Assembly (NCBI RefSeq): GCF_018531495.1
Contig: NZ_JAHDTI010000018.1
Span: forward strand, 124,001-188,000
Length of the DNA: 64,000 nt
Source: Nonomuraea sediminis
Lineage (GTDB): Bacteria; Actinomycetota; Actinomycetes; Streptosporangiales; Streptosporangiaceae
Direction: 5' to 3'
Part shown: positions 31,289 through 39,581 of the stretch, piece after piece
Layout: every line of letters starts with the position of its first letter
Position numbering within the stretch: position 1 is the first letter of the stretch
The notes under the pieces: model-generated
Seen by the model: the letters and a program-made list of their open reading frames with translations, nothing else
The model's database searches: none
Told to the model about the DNA's origin: nothing
Position numbers and translations under genes: made by a program

Positions 31289-32949
31289 CAGGCCTCAACC
31301 TCCTGCGGCACCTTGGCGGACACGTACGGGTAGCGCTGGTCGAAGGCCGGGCGCTCGGAGCGGATGGGCGGCATCGAGGTGAAGTTGTGCCGCGGCGGCG
31401 GGCAGGAGGTCGCCCACTCCAGCGAGTTTCCGTAGCCCCACGGGTCGTCGACCGTGACCTTGGGCGCGCTGCGCCAGGTCTTCCAGACATTGTAGAAGAA
31501 CGGCAGCACCGACAGGCCGAGCACGAACGCGCCGATCGACGAGATCACGTTCAGGTCGGTGAAGCCGTCGGCCGCGCTGTAGTCGGCGTAGCGGCGCGGG
31601 AAGCCGAGGACGCCGAGCCAGTGCTGGACCAGGAACGTGGTGTGGAAGCCGACGAACAGCAGCCAGAACTGCAGCTTGCCCAGCTTGTCGTCGAGCATCT
31701 TGCCGGTGAACTTGGGCCACCAGAAGTAGAACCCGGCGAACATGGCGAACACCACGGTGCCGAACACCACGTAGTGGAAGTGCGCCACCACGAAGTAGCT
31801 GTCACTGATCTGGAAGTCCAGCGGCGGCGAGGCCAGGATGACGCCGGTCAGGCCGCCGAGCAGGAAGGTGATCAGGAAGCCGATCGAGAACAGCATCGGC
31901 GACTCGAAGCTGAGGTGGCCGCGCCACATCGTGCCGACCCAGTTGAAGAACTTCACGCCCGTCGGAACCGCGATGAGGAACGTCATGAACGAGAAGAACG
32001 GCAGCAGCACCTGGCCGGTGGCGAACATGTGGTGCGCCCACACCGTGATCGACAGGCCCGCGATCGAGATCGTGGCGCCCACGAGGGTCATGTAACCGAA
32101 GACCGGCTTGCGGCTGAAGACCGGCAGGACCTCGGTCACGATGCCGAAGAACGGCAGCGCGATGATGTACACCTCGGGGTGGCCGAAGAACCAGAACAGG
32201 TGCTGCCAGAGCAGCGCACCGCCGTTGGCCGGGTCGAAGATGTGGGTGCCGAGCTTGCGGTCGGCCTCCAGGGCCAGCAGCGCGGCGGCCAGCACGGGGA
32301 AGGCCATCAGCACGAGCATGCTGGTCAGCAGGATGTTCCAGGTGAAGATCGGCATCCGGAACATCGTCATGCCGGGCGCGCGCATCGTGATGATCGTGGT
32401 GATGAAGTTCACCGAGCCGAGGATCGTGCCCAGACCCGACAGGGCCAGACCCATGATCCACAGGTCACCGCCGAGGCCGGGCGAGCTGATCGCGCTCGAC
32501 AGCGGCGTGTAGGCGAACCAGCCGAACGCGGCCGCGCCGTTCGGGGTGAAGAAGCCCGAGACAGCGATGATGCTGCCGAACAGGTAGAGCCAGTAGCTGA
32601 CCATGTTCAGGCGGGGGAAGGCCACGTCGGGCGCGCCGATCTGCAGCGGCATCAGCTCGTTGGCGAAGCCGGCGAACAGCGGCGTCGCGAACATCAGCAG
32701 CATGATCGTGCCGTGCATGGTGAACAGCTGGTTGAACTGCTCGTTCGTGGTGAACTGCAGCCCGGGCTGGGCGAGCTCGGCACGCATGATCAGCGCCATC
32801 ACGCCGCCGATCAGGAAGAACGCGAACGACGTGATCAGGTAGAGGTGCCCGATGATCTTGTGATCGGTGGAGGACAGCCACTTGGCGATGACCTGGCCCT
32901 TGGTGAAGGGCCTGGTCGGCGTCGCGAGTGGTTCTTGGATCGCGGTCAC
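31288..32949 (-). CDS. ctaD: Cytochrome c oxidase subunit I (aa3 type)
   Basis: 553 residues with about twelve spans. Copper and haem ligands are visible in FTMHGTIMLLMF, FWFFGHPEVYIIALP (the His-Tyr pair), WAHHMFATGQ and VAHFHYVVFG. The proton-channel residues of the A-family are present in FANELMPLQIG. It reduces oxygen to water while pumping protons. The GTG start at 32949 overlaps the ctaC stop (GTGA). A soluble N-terminal tail of about 25 residues precedes the first span. Confidence 0.97.
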   Translation of the reverse strand: MTAIQEPLATPTRPFTKGQVIAKWLSSTDHKIIGHLYLITSFAFFLIGGVMALIMRAELAQPGLQFTTNEQFNQLFTMHGTIMLLMFATPLFAGFANELMPLQIGAPDVAFPRLNMVSYWLYLFGSIIAVSGFFTPNGAAAFGWFAYTPLSSAISSPGLGGDLWIMGLALSGLGTILGSVNFITTIITMRAPGMTMFRMPIFTWNILLTSMLVLMAFPVLAAALLALEADRKLGTHIFDPANGGALLWQHLFWFFGHPEVYIIALPFFGIVTEVLPVFSRKPVFGYMTLVGATISIAGLSITVWAHHMFATGQVLLPFFSFMTFLIAVPTGVKFFNWVGTMWRGHLSFESPMLFSIGFLITFLLGGLTGVILASPPLDFQISDSYFVVAHFHYVVFGTVVFAMFAGFYFWWPKFTGKMLDDKLGKLQFWLLFVGFHTTFLVQHWLGVLGFPRRYADYSAADGFTDLNVISSIGAFVLGLSVLPFFYNVWKTWRSAPKVTVDDPWGYGNSLEWATSCPPPRHNFTSMPPIRSERPAFDQRYPYVSAKVPQEVEA

Positions 32950-33773
32950 TGGGCACTCCCGGACTGAGACGCGACGTACTGGTCATACTCAGCCTGCGGA
33001 ACGAGCTTCACCGAGAAGAGCATGCGGCTGTGGTCGACGCCGCAGAGCTCGGCGCAGCGACCGGCGTAGACGCCCGGCTTGTTCAGGGTGGTGATCTCGA
33101 AGAAGCGACCCTTGTTGTTCGGGGCGAGACCGGGGATGACGTCCCGCTTGAACAGGAACGCCGGGACCCAGAACGAGTGGATGACGTCAGGCGACTCCAG
33201 CTCGAACTCCACCTTCTTGCCGACCGGCAGGACCAACTGGGGGCCGAAGTGGTAGTCGCTGACCGGCTGGCCGACGACCTGCGGCAGCGTCTTGCCGTTC
33301 ACCGTGGAGGTGAAGCGCCAGCTCCACTGGAACGCCTCGACCTTGACCTTGACGTCCGGCTTGCCGGAGATCTCCTGCAGGTAGTTGCCGTCACGCGCGG
33401 TGAAGAAGAAGAACACCGACACCATGACCAGCGGGACCACGGTGTAGAAGATCTCGATCGGCAGGTTGTAGCGCACCTGCGGCGGCAACTCGGCCTTGGC
33501 CCTGCGCTTCCTGTGGAAGATCACCGCCCAGATGATCAGGACGATGACGACGGCGCCCATGGCCAGCGCGGCGATCCAGGCGCCGTTCCACAGGTTGACA
33601 ATCCTGTCACCCTGCTCGGTGACGTGATCAGGAAGAAGGCCGCTGCCCCAATTGGGCTTCGGAACGTCGTTAGCACACGCCGTTGCGGAGGCCAGCAGCA
33701 ACGCCAAAACGGCGGCGCGTGGCACCCTGCGCCGGGCCAACGAACGCCGCGTTGAACGGCGAGTCGGACTCAC
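32946..33773 (-). CDS. ctaC: Cytochrome c oxidase subunit II
   Basis: 275 residues. A basic signal peptide ends in the lipobox ATACAN, two spans follow (about 65-88 and 110-130), and the cupredoxin domain carries the CuA motif CAELCGVDHSRM near residue 240. It takes electrons from QcrC in the supercomplex. I place the start at GTG 33773 (VSPTRRSTRR); the frame stays open about 1 kb further upstream, but that part lies antisense to the cysteine desulfurase gene. The ribosome site is weak. Confidence 0.93.
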   Translation of the reverse strand: MSPTRRSTRRSLARRRVPRAAVLALLLASATACANDVPKPNWGSGLLPDHVTEQGDRIVNLWNGAWIAALAMGAVVIVLIIWAVIFHRKRRAKAELPPQVRYNLPIEIFYTVVPLVMVSVFFFFTARDGNYLQEISGKPDVKVKVEAFQWSWRFTSTVNGKTLPQVVGQPVSDYHFGPQLVLPVGKKVEFELESPDVIHSFWVPAFLFKRDVIPGLAPNNKGRFFEITTLNKPGVYAGRCAELCGVDHSRMLFSVKLVPQAEYDQYVASQSGSAQ

Positions 33774-33936
33774 GGATCGCCTACCCCACAGATGAAGCCC
33801 AGGTGTCTCTCCTGGGCGCTCGTATTGCTGTTCTGAATCATGCACAGACTGACAAGCAGACACATTAGCGTGAAGGGGGCCCGCCCTAGTTCCCGCCCCC
33901 CAACGATGGCGTGCCACAAGTGGGACGATAGGAGCC

Positions 33937-35070
33937 GTGGCGTACTTCGACGCGGCCTCGAGCGAGCCGCTGCATCCGCAGGCCCGTGAGGCGTTCCTGG
34001 CGGCCCTCGACGTGGGCTGGGCCGACCCCGCCAAGCTGTACGGCCAGGCCAGGCGAGCCCAGTTGCTCCTGGAGCAGGCCAGGACCGAGGTGGCGGAGGC
34101 GCTGGGGGCTCGGCCTGACGAGGTGTCGTTCACCGCTTCCGGGACGCAGGCCGTACACCTGGGCGTTCTGGGGACGCTGCACGGGCGGCGCAGGGTCGGG
34201 CGGCACCTGGTGACCAGCGCCGTCGAGCACTCCAGCGTGCTGCACGCGGCCGGGGTGCACGAGCGCGACGGCGGCACGGTCGAGACTGTCGGCGTCGGCC
34301 TGACGGGCCGCGTCGACCTGCCGGCCTTCACCGAGGCCGTGGCCAAGGAGGGCACGGCGCTGGCCTGCCTGCAGACGGCCAACCACGAGGTCGGCACGCT
34401 GCAGCCGGTCGCCGAGGTGGCCGAGGCCTGCCAGGAGCACGGCGTCCCGCTACTGGTCGACGCCGCGCAGACGGCGGGGCGGCTGCCGGTTCCGGCCGGC
34501 TGGTCGGTGCTGACGGCCAGCGCGCACAAGTGGGGCGGGCCCGCCGGGGTGGGCGTGCTGGCGGTGCGCAAGGGGACGCGGTTCCGCTCGTTCCTGCCCG
34601 AGGACGAGCGGGAGCGGCGGCGGGTGCCCGGGTTCGAGAACGTGCCCGCGATCGTGGCCGCGGCGGCGGCGCTGCGCGCGATGGTGTCCGAGGCCGCACG
34701 GGAACGCTCCCGCCTGTCGGCGCTCGTCGACAGGATCCGGGAGCAGGTGCCGAAGCTCGTGACCGACGTCGAGGTGATCGGGGATCCGGTTTCGCGCGCG
34801 CCGCACATTGTGACGTTTTCGTGTCTTTACGTGGACGGCGAGGCCTTGCTCACCGAGCTCGACAAGGCGGGGTTCGCCGTCTCGTCCGGGAGTTCCTGCA
34901 CGGCTAGTACGCTTCGTCCATCGCATGTTCTCGAGGCGATGGGTGTGCTGACGCACGGCAACGTCCGGGTGTCGCTGCCCAGGGGCGCCTCCGCGGCCGA
35001 CGTCGACCGCTTCCTCGCCGTCCTCCCCGAGCTCGTGCACCGGATCCGCCAGGACGCAGGAGTTTCATGA
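33937..35070 (+). CDS. Cysteine desulfurase family protein (class V aminotransferase)
   Basis: 377 residues. The PLP lysine is in TASAHKWGGPAG (about residue 197), and the sulfur-carrying cysteine loop is SSGSSCTAST (about 325). VEHSSVLHA and NHEVGTLQP are other family markers. It would release sulfur from cysteine for Fe-S clusters or thio-modification. The next gene, a TusA-like carrier, overlaps by 4 nt, so it likely accepts this sulfur. The GTG start at 33937 faces away from ctaC. Confidence 0.92.
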   Translation: MAYFDAASSEPLHPQAREAFLAALDVGWADPAKLYGQARRAQLLLEQARTEVAEALGARPDEVSFTASGTQAVHLGVLGTLHGRRRVGRHLVTSAVEHSSVLHAAGVHERDGGTVETVGVGLTGRVDLPAFTEAVAKEGTALACLQTANHEVGTLQPVAEVAEACQEHGVPLLVDAAQTAGRLPVPAGWSVLTASAHKWGGPAGVGVLAVRKGTRFRSFLPEDERERRRVPGFENVPAIVAAAAALRAMVSEAARERSRLSALVDRIREQVPKLVTDVEVIGDPVSRAPHIVTFSCLYVDGEALLTELDKAGFAVSSGSSCTASTLRPSHVLEAMGVLTHGNVRVSLPRGASAADVDRFLAVLPELVHRIRQDAGVS

Positions 35071-35312
35071 CCGAGCTGACGCAGCCGGCACTGACGATCG
35101 ACGCGCTCGGCAAGAAGTGCCCGATTCCCATCATCATGCTCGCGGAGCAGATCAACTTCGTGCCGCTCAACGCCGTGGTCGCCGTCCTGGCGGACGACCC
35201 CGCGGCCTACAACGACGTCCCCGCCTGGTGCCGCCTGAAGTCCCACAAGCACGTCGGCTCCTTCGAGCTGCCGGGCGGCGGCTGGTCCATCCACGTCCGC
35301 CGCGCCTACTAG
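35067..35312 (+). CDS. tusA: TusA-family sulfurtransferase
   Basis: 81 residues covering the whole TusA/SirA fold. The sulfur-binding motif is KKCPIPIIML (CPxP) near residue 18. The ATGA overlap with the desulfurase makes a coupled pair for persulfide relay. The downstream acceptor is not in this operon. A second cysteine in VPAWCRLKSH is typical of the group. Confidence 0.9.
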   Translation: MTELTQPALTIDALGKKCPIPIIMLAEQINFVPLNAVVAVLADDPAAYNDVPAWCRLKSHKHVGSFELPGGGWSIHVRRAY

Positions 35313-35346
35313 GCGCGTTGACGAACAGGGCGAAGTGGGTACAAAA

Positions 35347-35378
35347 CCCCCCGGAATGTCATCCGAATTCGGGGGGGA
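35347..35378 (+). promoter_or_regulatory. Hairpin covering the ribosome site of the CBS gene
   Basis: CCCCCCGG (35347-35354) can pair with TTCGGGGGG (ending 35377), about 8 bp with one G-U pair. The G-run is also the only Shine-Dalgarno-like sequence for the ATG at 35384. Translation would need this hairpin to open. Confidence 0.5.
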
Positions 35379-35383
35379 ACGAG

Positions 35384-35815
35384 ATGACAGCAGGACACCC
35401 GCATGAAAAGGCCCGCGACCTGATGAGCGAAGGCGCGGAGTGCATCCAGGCCCACGAAACACTCGACCGCGCCGCCCAGATGATGCGTGACATGGGCGTG
35501 GGCGCACTGCCGATCTGCGGCCCTGACGACCGCCTGACCGGCATCATCACCGACCGCGACATCGTCACCAAGTGCGTCGCCGCCGGCCACGACCCGTCGC
35601 GCATCACGGCGGCCGAACTGGCGACCGGGCTGGTCTGGATCCCGGCGGACGCCACGGTGGAGGAGGCGCTCGCCCGCATGGAGGAACACCGGATCCGCCG
35701 CCTGCCCGTGATCGACAACCACCGCCTTATCGGCATGATCAGCGAGGCCGACCTGGCCAAGCACCTCACGGACACCCAGCTCGCCGAGTTCTGCCACCGC
35801 GTCTACGCCGCCTGA
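35384..35815 (+). CDS. Two-CBS-domain protein
   Basis: 143 residues consisting of a Bateman pair. CBS1 (about 8-65) ends in GALPICGPDDRLTGIITDRD and CBS2 (about 75-130) ends in RRLPVIDNHRLIGMISEADL. Such proteins bind adenylates and often report energy charge or general stress. No partner domain is attached. It lies 71 nt after tusA, behind a hairpin that covers its ribosome site. Confidence 0.88.
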   Translation: MTAGHPHEKARDLMSEGAECIQAHETLDRAAQMMRDMGVGALPICGPDDRLTGIITDRDIVTKCVAAGHDPSRITAAELATGLVWIPADATVEEALARMEEHRIRRLPVIDNHRLIGMISEADLAKHLTDTQLAEFCHRVYAA

Positions 35816-35863
35816 CGGCTCCGCTGTGTCCCCGCGCACTCCCGTGCGCGGGGACAGGCGTCT

Positions 35864-36850
35864 CTACTGGTGGTGGCAGTGAACGAGGGGCGCGATCTCG
35901 TCGGCGGCCTCTGTGCCGTAGGCGGCGGAGAAGCGCTCCACGAAGGCCTTCTGCCCGAGCTCGTACTCCTGCCCGCCGACCCGCTCGAGGACGTGGGTGG
36001 CGGTGAGGTTGCCCAGCTGGCCGCAGCGCTCGAGCGGAAGCCCCCAGGCGAGCCCTGCCAGGAACCCGGCGCGGAAGGCGTCGCCGACGCCGGTGGGGTC
36101 GGCCTTGCCCAGCTCGGGCGAGGGGGCGACGTGGATGGACGGCTCGCCCTTGCGGTCGATGACGGCGCCCTTGGGGCCGAGCGTGGTGACGCGGACGCCG
36201 ACCCGGTCGAGGACCTCCTCGTTGGACCAGCCGGTCTTCTGCTCGATGAGCCCCTTCTCGTAGTCGTTGGAGAACAGGTAGGCGGCGCCGTCCACGAGCT
36301 GGCGGATCTGCTCGTCGGCCATCCTGGCCAGCTGCTGCGAGGGGTCGGCGGCGAACGCGATGCCCCGCTGGCGGCACTCGTCGGTGTGGCGCAGCATCGC
36401 ATCGGGGTCGTTCGGGCTGATCAGGACCAGGTCGAGGCCGCCGACGCGGTCGGCGATGGGCTGCAGCTCGATCATGCGAGCCTCGGCCATCGCGCCGGTG
36501 TAGAAGGAGGCGATCTGGTTGTGGTGCTCGTCCGTGGTGCACAGGAAGCGAGCGGTGTGGTGGTTCTCCGAGATGTGCACCGAGGCACAGTCGACGCCGT
36601 GACGCTCCAGCCAGGAGCGGTAGTCGGCGAAGTCGGTGCCGACGGCGCCGACGAGGATCGGGGTGAGGCCGAGGCACCCCATGCCGAAGGCGATGTTCGC
36701 CGCACATCCCCCGCGACGGATCTGCAGGTCGTCGACCAGGAACGAGAGTGACACCCGGTCCAGCTGCTCGGCGATGAGCTGGTCGCCGAAGCTGCCAGGG
36801 AACGTCATCAGGTGGTCTGTCGCGATGGAGCCGGTGACGGCAATGCGCAC
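35864..36850 (-). CDS. adoK: PfkB-family adenosine kinase, AdoK type
   Basis: 328 residues. The start VRIAVTGSIATDHLMTFPG, the GG motif RRGGCAANIAFGMG and the C-terminal DPTGVGDAFRAGFL (catalytic Asp, about residue 260) are clear. From memory the sequence closely parallels M. tuberculosis AdoK (Rv2202c), a bacterial adenosine kinase of ribokinase type, also near erpA. It would phosphorylate adenosine to AMP in purine salvage. The GTG at 36850 has a GAAGAA stretch upstream; the frame extends further but into the erpA terminator. Confidence 0.88.
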   Translation of the reverse strand: MRIAVTGSIATDHLMTFPGSFGDQLIAEQLDRVSLSFLVDDLQIRRGGCAANIAFGMGCLGLTPILVGAVGTDFADYRSWLERHGVDCASVHISENHHTARFLCTTDEHHNQIASFYTGAMAEARMIELQPIADRVGGLDLVLISPNDPDAMLRHTDECRQRGIAFAADPSQQLARMADEQIRQLVDGAAYLFSNDYEKGLIEQKTGWSNEEVLDRVGVRVTTLGPKGAVIDRKGEPSIHVAPSPELGKADPTGVGDAFRAGFLAGLAWGLPLERCGQLGNLTATHVLERVGGQEYELGQKAFVERFSAAYGTEAADEIAPLVHCHHQ

Positions 36851-36905
36851 GGGATTCTTCTTCCTCGTTGTCAGCAAGCCAAATGAGCCCATCGAGAATA
36901 CGCGA

Positions 36906-36943
36906 CAGGGCGCCGTCCGGCGAAGCCGCCGCACGGCGCCCTG
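36906..36943 (-). terminator. Terminator after erpA
   Basis: CAGGGCGCCGT (36906-36916) pairs perfectly with ACGGCGCCCTG (36933-36943). It starts about 10 nt after the erpA stop at 36954 and separates it from adoK. Confidence 0.78.
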
Positions 36944-36953
36944 GCGACAACCG

Positions 36954-37307
36954 CTAGTTGAACGAGTCGCCGCAGGCGCAGGAGCCGGTGGCGTTGGGGT
37001 TGTCGATCGTGAAGCCCTGCTTCTCGATGGTGTCGACGAAGTCGATCGAGGCGCCCATCAGGTAGGGAGCGCTCATCCGGTCGGTGACGACGCTGACGCC
37101 GCTGAAGTCGGTGACCACGTCGCCGTCCATCGAACGGTCGTCGAAGAAGAGCTGGTAGCGCAGGCCCGAACAGCCGCCGGGCTGCACGGCCACGCGCAGC
37201 TGCAGGCCTTCCTCGCCCTGCTGCTCGAGCAGGCTCTTGACCTTGGCTGCGGCCGCGTCGGTCAGGATCAGGCCCTGCGTCGTGGTCTCGCTGCTCTCAA
37301 CCGTCAT
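36954..37307 (-). CDS. erpA: Iron-sulfur cluster insertion protein ErpA (A-type carrier)
   Basis: 117 residues, standard A-type carrier length. The three ligand cysteines are in QPGGCSGLRY (about residue 46) and the terminal GSCACGDSFN (110-112). It passes Fe-S clusters to target proteins. From memory it closely matches Rv2204c. The cysteine desulfurase and nadA (a 4Fe-4S enzyme) are close by, which makes a small Fe-S neighbourhood. The ATG at 37307 is divergent from nadA. Confidence 0.95.
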   Translation of the reverse strand: MTVESSETTTQGLILTDAAAAKVKSLLEQQGEEGLQLRVAVQPGGCSGLRYQLFFDDRSMDGDVVTDFSGVSVVTDRMSAPYLMGASIDFVDTIEKQGFTIDNPNATGSCACGDSFN

Positions 37308-37413
37308 GTGCTGACTCCCGCGTGTGGCAGTAAATGAAGTCCTACTTAGACGCTACCAACACTCCCTGACTACTACACATTCCCCCGATGGAAAGATCTT
37401 GAACGTCCCGGAC

Positions 37414-37524
37414 GTACGGCAGGCCGCCCCACCGGCCGCCCGCCGTACCTCGGCTGAGGACCTCTGCCCGGCGCTGACGGCGAGTCGGTGACGGTGGCCC
37501 GCCGCAACGGCGCACGGAACGCAT
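37414..37524 (+). repeat. Interspersed intergenic repeat, copy F
   Basis: About 111 nt in the divergent erpA/nadA gap. It contains GTACGGCAGGCCGCCCCACC, GGCCGCCCGCCGTACC, TCGGCTGAGGACC and CACGGAACGCAT, the last shared with copy A. It is the only copy placed upstream of both flanking genes, so it lies in promoter territory. Confidence 0.8.
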
Positions 37525-37537
37525 GTGCCATCATAGG

Positions 37538-37556
37538 TATCGTCACTTAGACGATA
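37538..37556 (+). promoter_or_regulatory. Operator-like dyad upstream of nadA
   Basis: TATCGTC and GACGATA are perfect 7-bp arms with a 5-nt spacer, ending 11 nt before the nadA ATG. A repressor bound here would block transcription or initiation. NAD genes in actinobacteria can be controlled by NrtR, but I cannot assign the factor from sequence. Confidence 0.55.
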
Positions 37557-37567
37557 AGGGGTGTGTG

Positions 37568-38701
37568 ATGACTGCTCTGCCGCTCTACGTGCTCGGCCAG
37601 GGCGCCGACCCGCACAGCGAGAAGGGGGTCGACTGCCCGGGCGAGCTGCCCGCCGCGTCGGACCCGGCGCTGGTGGAGCGGGCCCGGGCCGCCAAGGCGG
37701 CGCTGGGTGACCGGCTTTTCGTGCTCGGCCACCACTACCAGCGCGATGAGGTGATCCAGTTCGCCGACGTCACCGGCGACTCCTTCAAGCTGGCCCAGCA
37801 GGCGGCCGCCAGACCGGAGGCGGAGTACATCGTCTTCTGCGGCGTGCACTTCATGGCGGAGTCGGCCGACATCCTCACCTCCGACGCCCAGAAGGTGATC
37901 CTTCCCGACCTGGCGGCGGGGTGTTCGATGGCCGACATGGCCACCTTCGACCAGGTCGAGGAGGCATGGGAGGCGCTCGAGGACGCCGGGATCGCCGACG
38001 ACGTGATCCCCATCACGTACATGAACTCCAGCGCCGACATCAAGGCGTTCTGCGGCAGGCACGGCGGCGCGGTGTGCACCTCCTCCAACGCCAGACGGGC
38101 GCTCGAGTGGGCCTTCGCGCAGGGCTCCAAGGTGCTGTTCCTGCCCGACCAGCACCTGGGCCGCAACACGGCGGTGCTGGAGATGGGCATGTCGCTGGAC
38201 GACTGCGTCCTCTACAGCCCGCACCGGCCGCCCAGGCCGGAGGCGCTGCGGGACGCCAGGATGATCCTGTGGCAGGGCCACTGCTCGGTGCACGGCCGCT
38301 TCACCGCCGACTCGGTCGACGACGTGCGGCGGCGCATCCCCGGCGTGAACGTCCTGGTGCATCCGGAGTGCCGGCACGAGGTGGTGCTCAAGGCGGACTA
38401 CGTGGGCTCGACGGAGTACATCATCAAGAAGCTCGCCGAGGCGCCCGCGGGCAGCAGCTGGGCGGTCGGGACCGAGCTCAACCTGGTCAAGCGCCTGGGC
38501 CAGATGTTCCCCGACAAGCAGGTCTCGTTCCTGGACAAGACCGTCTGCTACTGCTCGACGATGAACCGCATCGACCTGCCCCACCTGGTGTGGTCCCTGG
38601 AGTCCCTGGCCCTGGGCGAGGTCGTCAACCAGATCACGGTCGACGACGACACCACCCACTGGGCCAAGGTCGCCCTCGACCGCATGCTCGCCCTCCCCTA
38701 A
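37568..38701 (+). CDS. nadA: Quinolinate synthase
   Basis: 377 residues. Cysteines for the 4Fe-4S cluster are in VFCGVHFMAE, VHPECRHEV and KTVCYCSTMN. GHHYQRDEVIQFAD and PDQHLGRNTA are substrate-binding segments. It condenses iminoaspartate with dihydroxyacetone phosphate in NAD synthesis. Unusually, nadB and nadC do not follow. The ATG at 37568 is preferred; an in-frame GTG at 37523 would start within repeat copy F and run through the operator. Confidence 0.96.
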   Translation: MTALPLYVLGQGADPHSEKGVDCPGELPAASDPALVERARAAKAALGDRLFVLGHHYQRDEVIQFADVTGDSFKLAQQAAARPEAEYIVFCGVHFMAESADILTSDAQKVILPDLAAGCSMADMATFDQVEEAWEALEDAGIADDVIPITYMNSSADIKAFCGRHGGAVCTSSNARRALEWAFAQGSKVLFLPDQHLGRNTAVLEMGMSLDDCVLYSPHRPPRPEALRDARMILWQGHCSVHGRFTADSVDDVRRRIPGVNVLVHPECRHEVVLKADYVGSTEYIIKKLAEAPAGSSWAVGTELNLVKRLGQMFPDKQVSFLDKTVCYCSTMNRIDLPHLVWSLESLALGEVVNQITVDDDTTHWAKVALDRMLALP

Positions 38702-39145
38702 AGGGCAAGGTCCTCGCCTGTGGCAGCGCTTCGCGCGAATCAGCTGCGGGCTGTTCTCCGTGGGGGGCCCAGCCCCCCACAACCCCCTGGCAGGGGCGCA
38801 CCCCTGCACCCGCGCCGACCTCGCCTCCGGCTCGGACTGTGTTCGATCAGTGCGGGGGCTCCGCCCCCACACCCCACACGCGCCTCCGGCGCGAATCCCC
38901 ACCCGAAACCCACCTCGGCGGGCGACCATCCACCACCCACCCCGAGGCGGAAACGAGGCCACGAGCCGGGCGTGTCCAAAGGCCTTCAGAGGGCAGGCTT
39001 CGACGAGGTTCCACTCCGGGAAGAGGGTCCCCAAGGGCAACACCATCCATAGGATTGTCCAGCGAGGTGAAAATCGCTGAGCGGGACGCCGAATCCCCTC
39101 GATGAGCCCCTCTAGCTGCTCCCAAGCCCGTGCAGGAAAGGCGAT
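38702..39145. other. Hairpin-rich intergenic region after nadA
   Basis: About 440 nt without a credible gene. It contains a row of short perfect hairpins: TGGGGGGC/GCCCCCCA (38761-38779), CCCCTG/CAGGGG (38784-38796), GGGGGC/GCCCCC (38854-38868) and CGCGCC/GGCGCG (38879-38893), each with a 1-3 nt loop. The first may terminate nadA. Open frames here are Pro/Arg-rich and lack family features. Confidence 0.65.
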
Positions 39146-39343
39146 TCAGCCACTGACACCCCACTCGGCCGCCAGTTCCTCACGCGTATAGATGCGGATC
39201 TGTCCAGGGTTGTGAGCGTTCTCCATCATCTGCCGCATCGCCTGCTGTCGACCTACCTCGCGCCGCAGGCGCCGCACCTCGGCTTTGAGCGCCTCGTACT
39301 CGTCCCGAGGGATCGTGATCTCGTCAGGCCGCGGACCCGTCAT
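39146..39343 (-). CDS. Small coiled-coil protein, unknown function
   Basis: 65 residues. An acidic N-terminus (DEITIPRDEYEALK) leads into a basic helix (AEVRRLRREVGRQQAMRQMM) and ends IYTREELAAEWGVSG, which resembles the first helix of a DNA-binding motif cut short. The ATG at 39343 has GGAGG 9 nt upstream; a TTG two codons earlier is possible. It lies alone and diverges from another small gene, with about 240 nt of apparently empty DNA between them. It could be an antitoxin-like or DNA-binding protein, but I cannot show this. Confidence 0.55.
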   Translation of the reverse strand: MTGPRPDEITIPRDEYEALKAEVRRLRREVGRQQAMRQMMENAHNPGQIRIYTREELAAEWGVSG

Positions 39344-39581
39344 CTCCAAGCCCCTCCCCGGTGGCCAACCAGGAGGCCCAGCCTAGTCAGGCGAGCCCCT
39401 GGCCAAGGCGCAGAGGCGATAGGAGGGTATGCGCCGCTGCGGACATGGCATGGCGCTCATGTGCGTATGGGTAGAGTTGATCATCTGGTTCGCCGGGGGT
39501 CGCGGTGTCCGTACGGGCCGGCCGTAGGCAGTAGATGACGGATCCACCGCGTCGCGCACGTTCCCTGTAGGAGTTGTCGTC

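Noticed and set aside
33774..34808. Long N-terminal extension of ctaC
   Set aside because: The frame is open by chance over DNA that encodes the cysteine desulfurase on the other strand; the lipoprotein signal peptide starts at 33773.
37547..39046. A 499-codon minus-strand frame over nadA and the following gap
   Set aside because: It is antisense to nadA and continues into hairpin-rich non-coding DNA; composition is that of a shadow frame.
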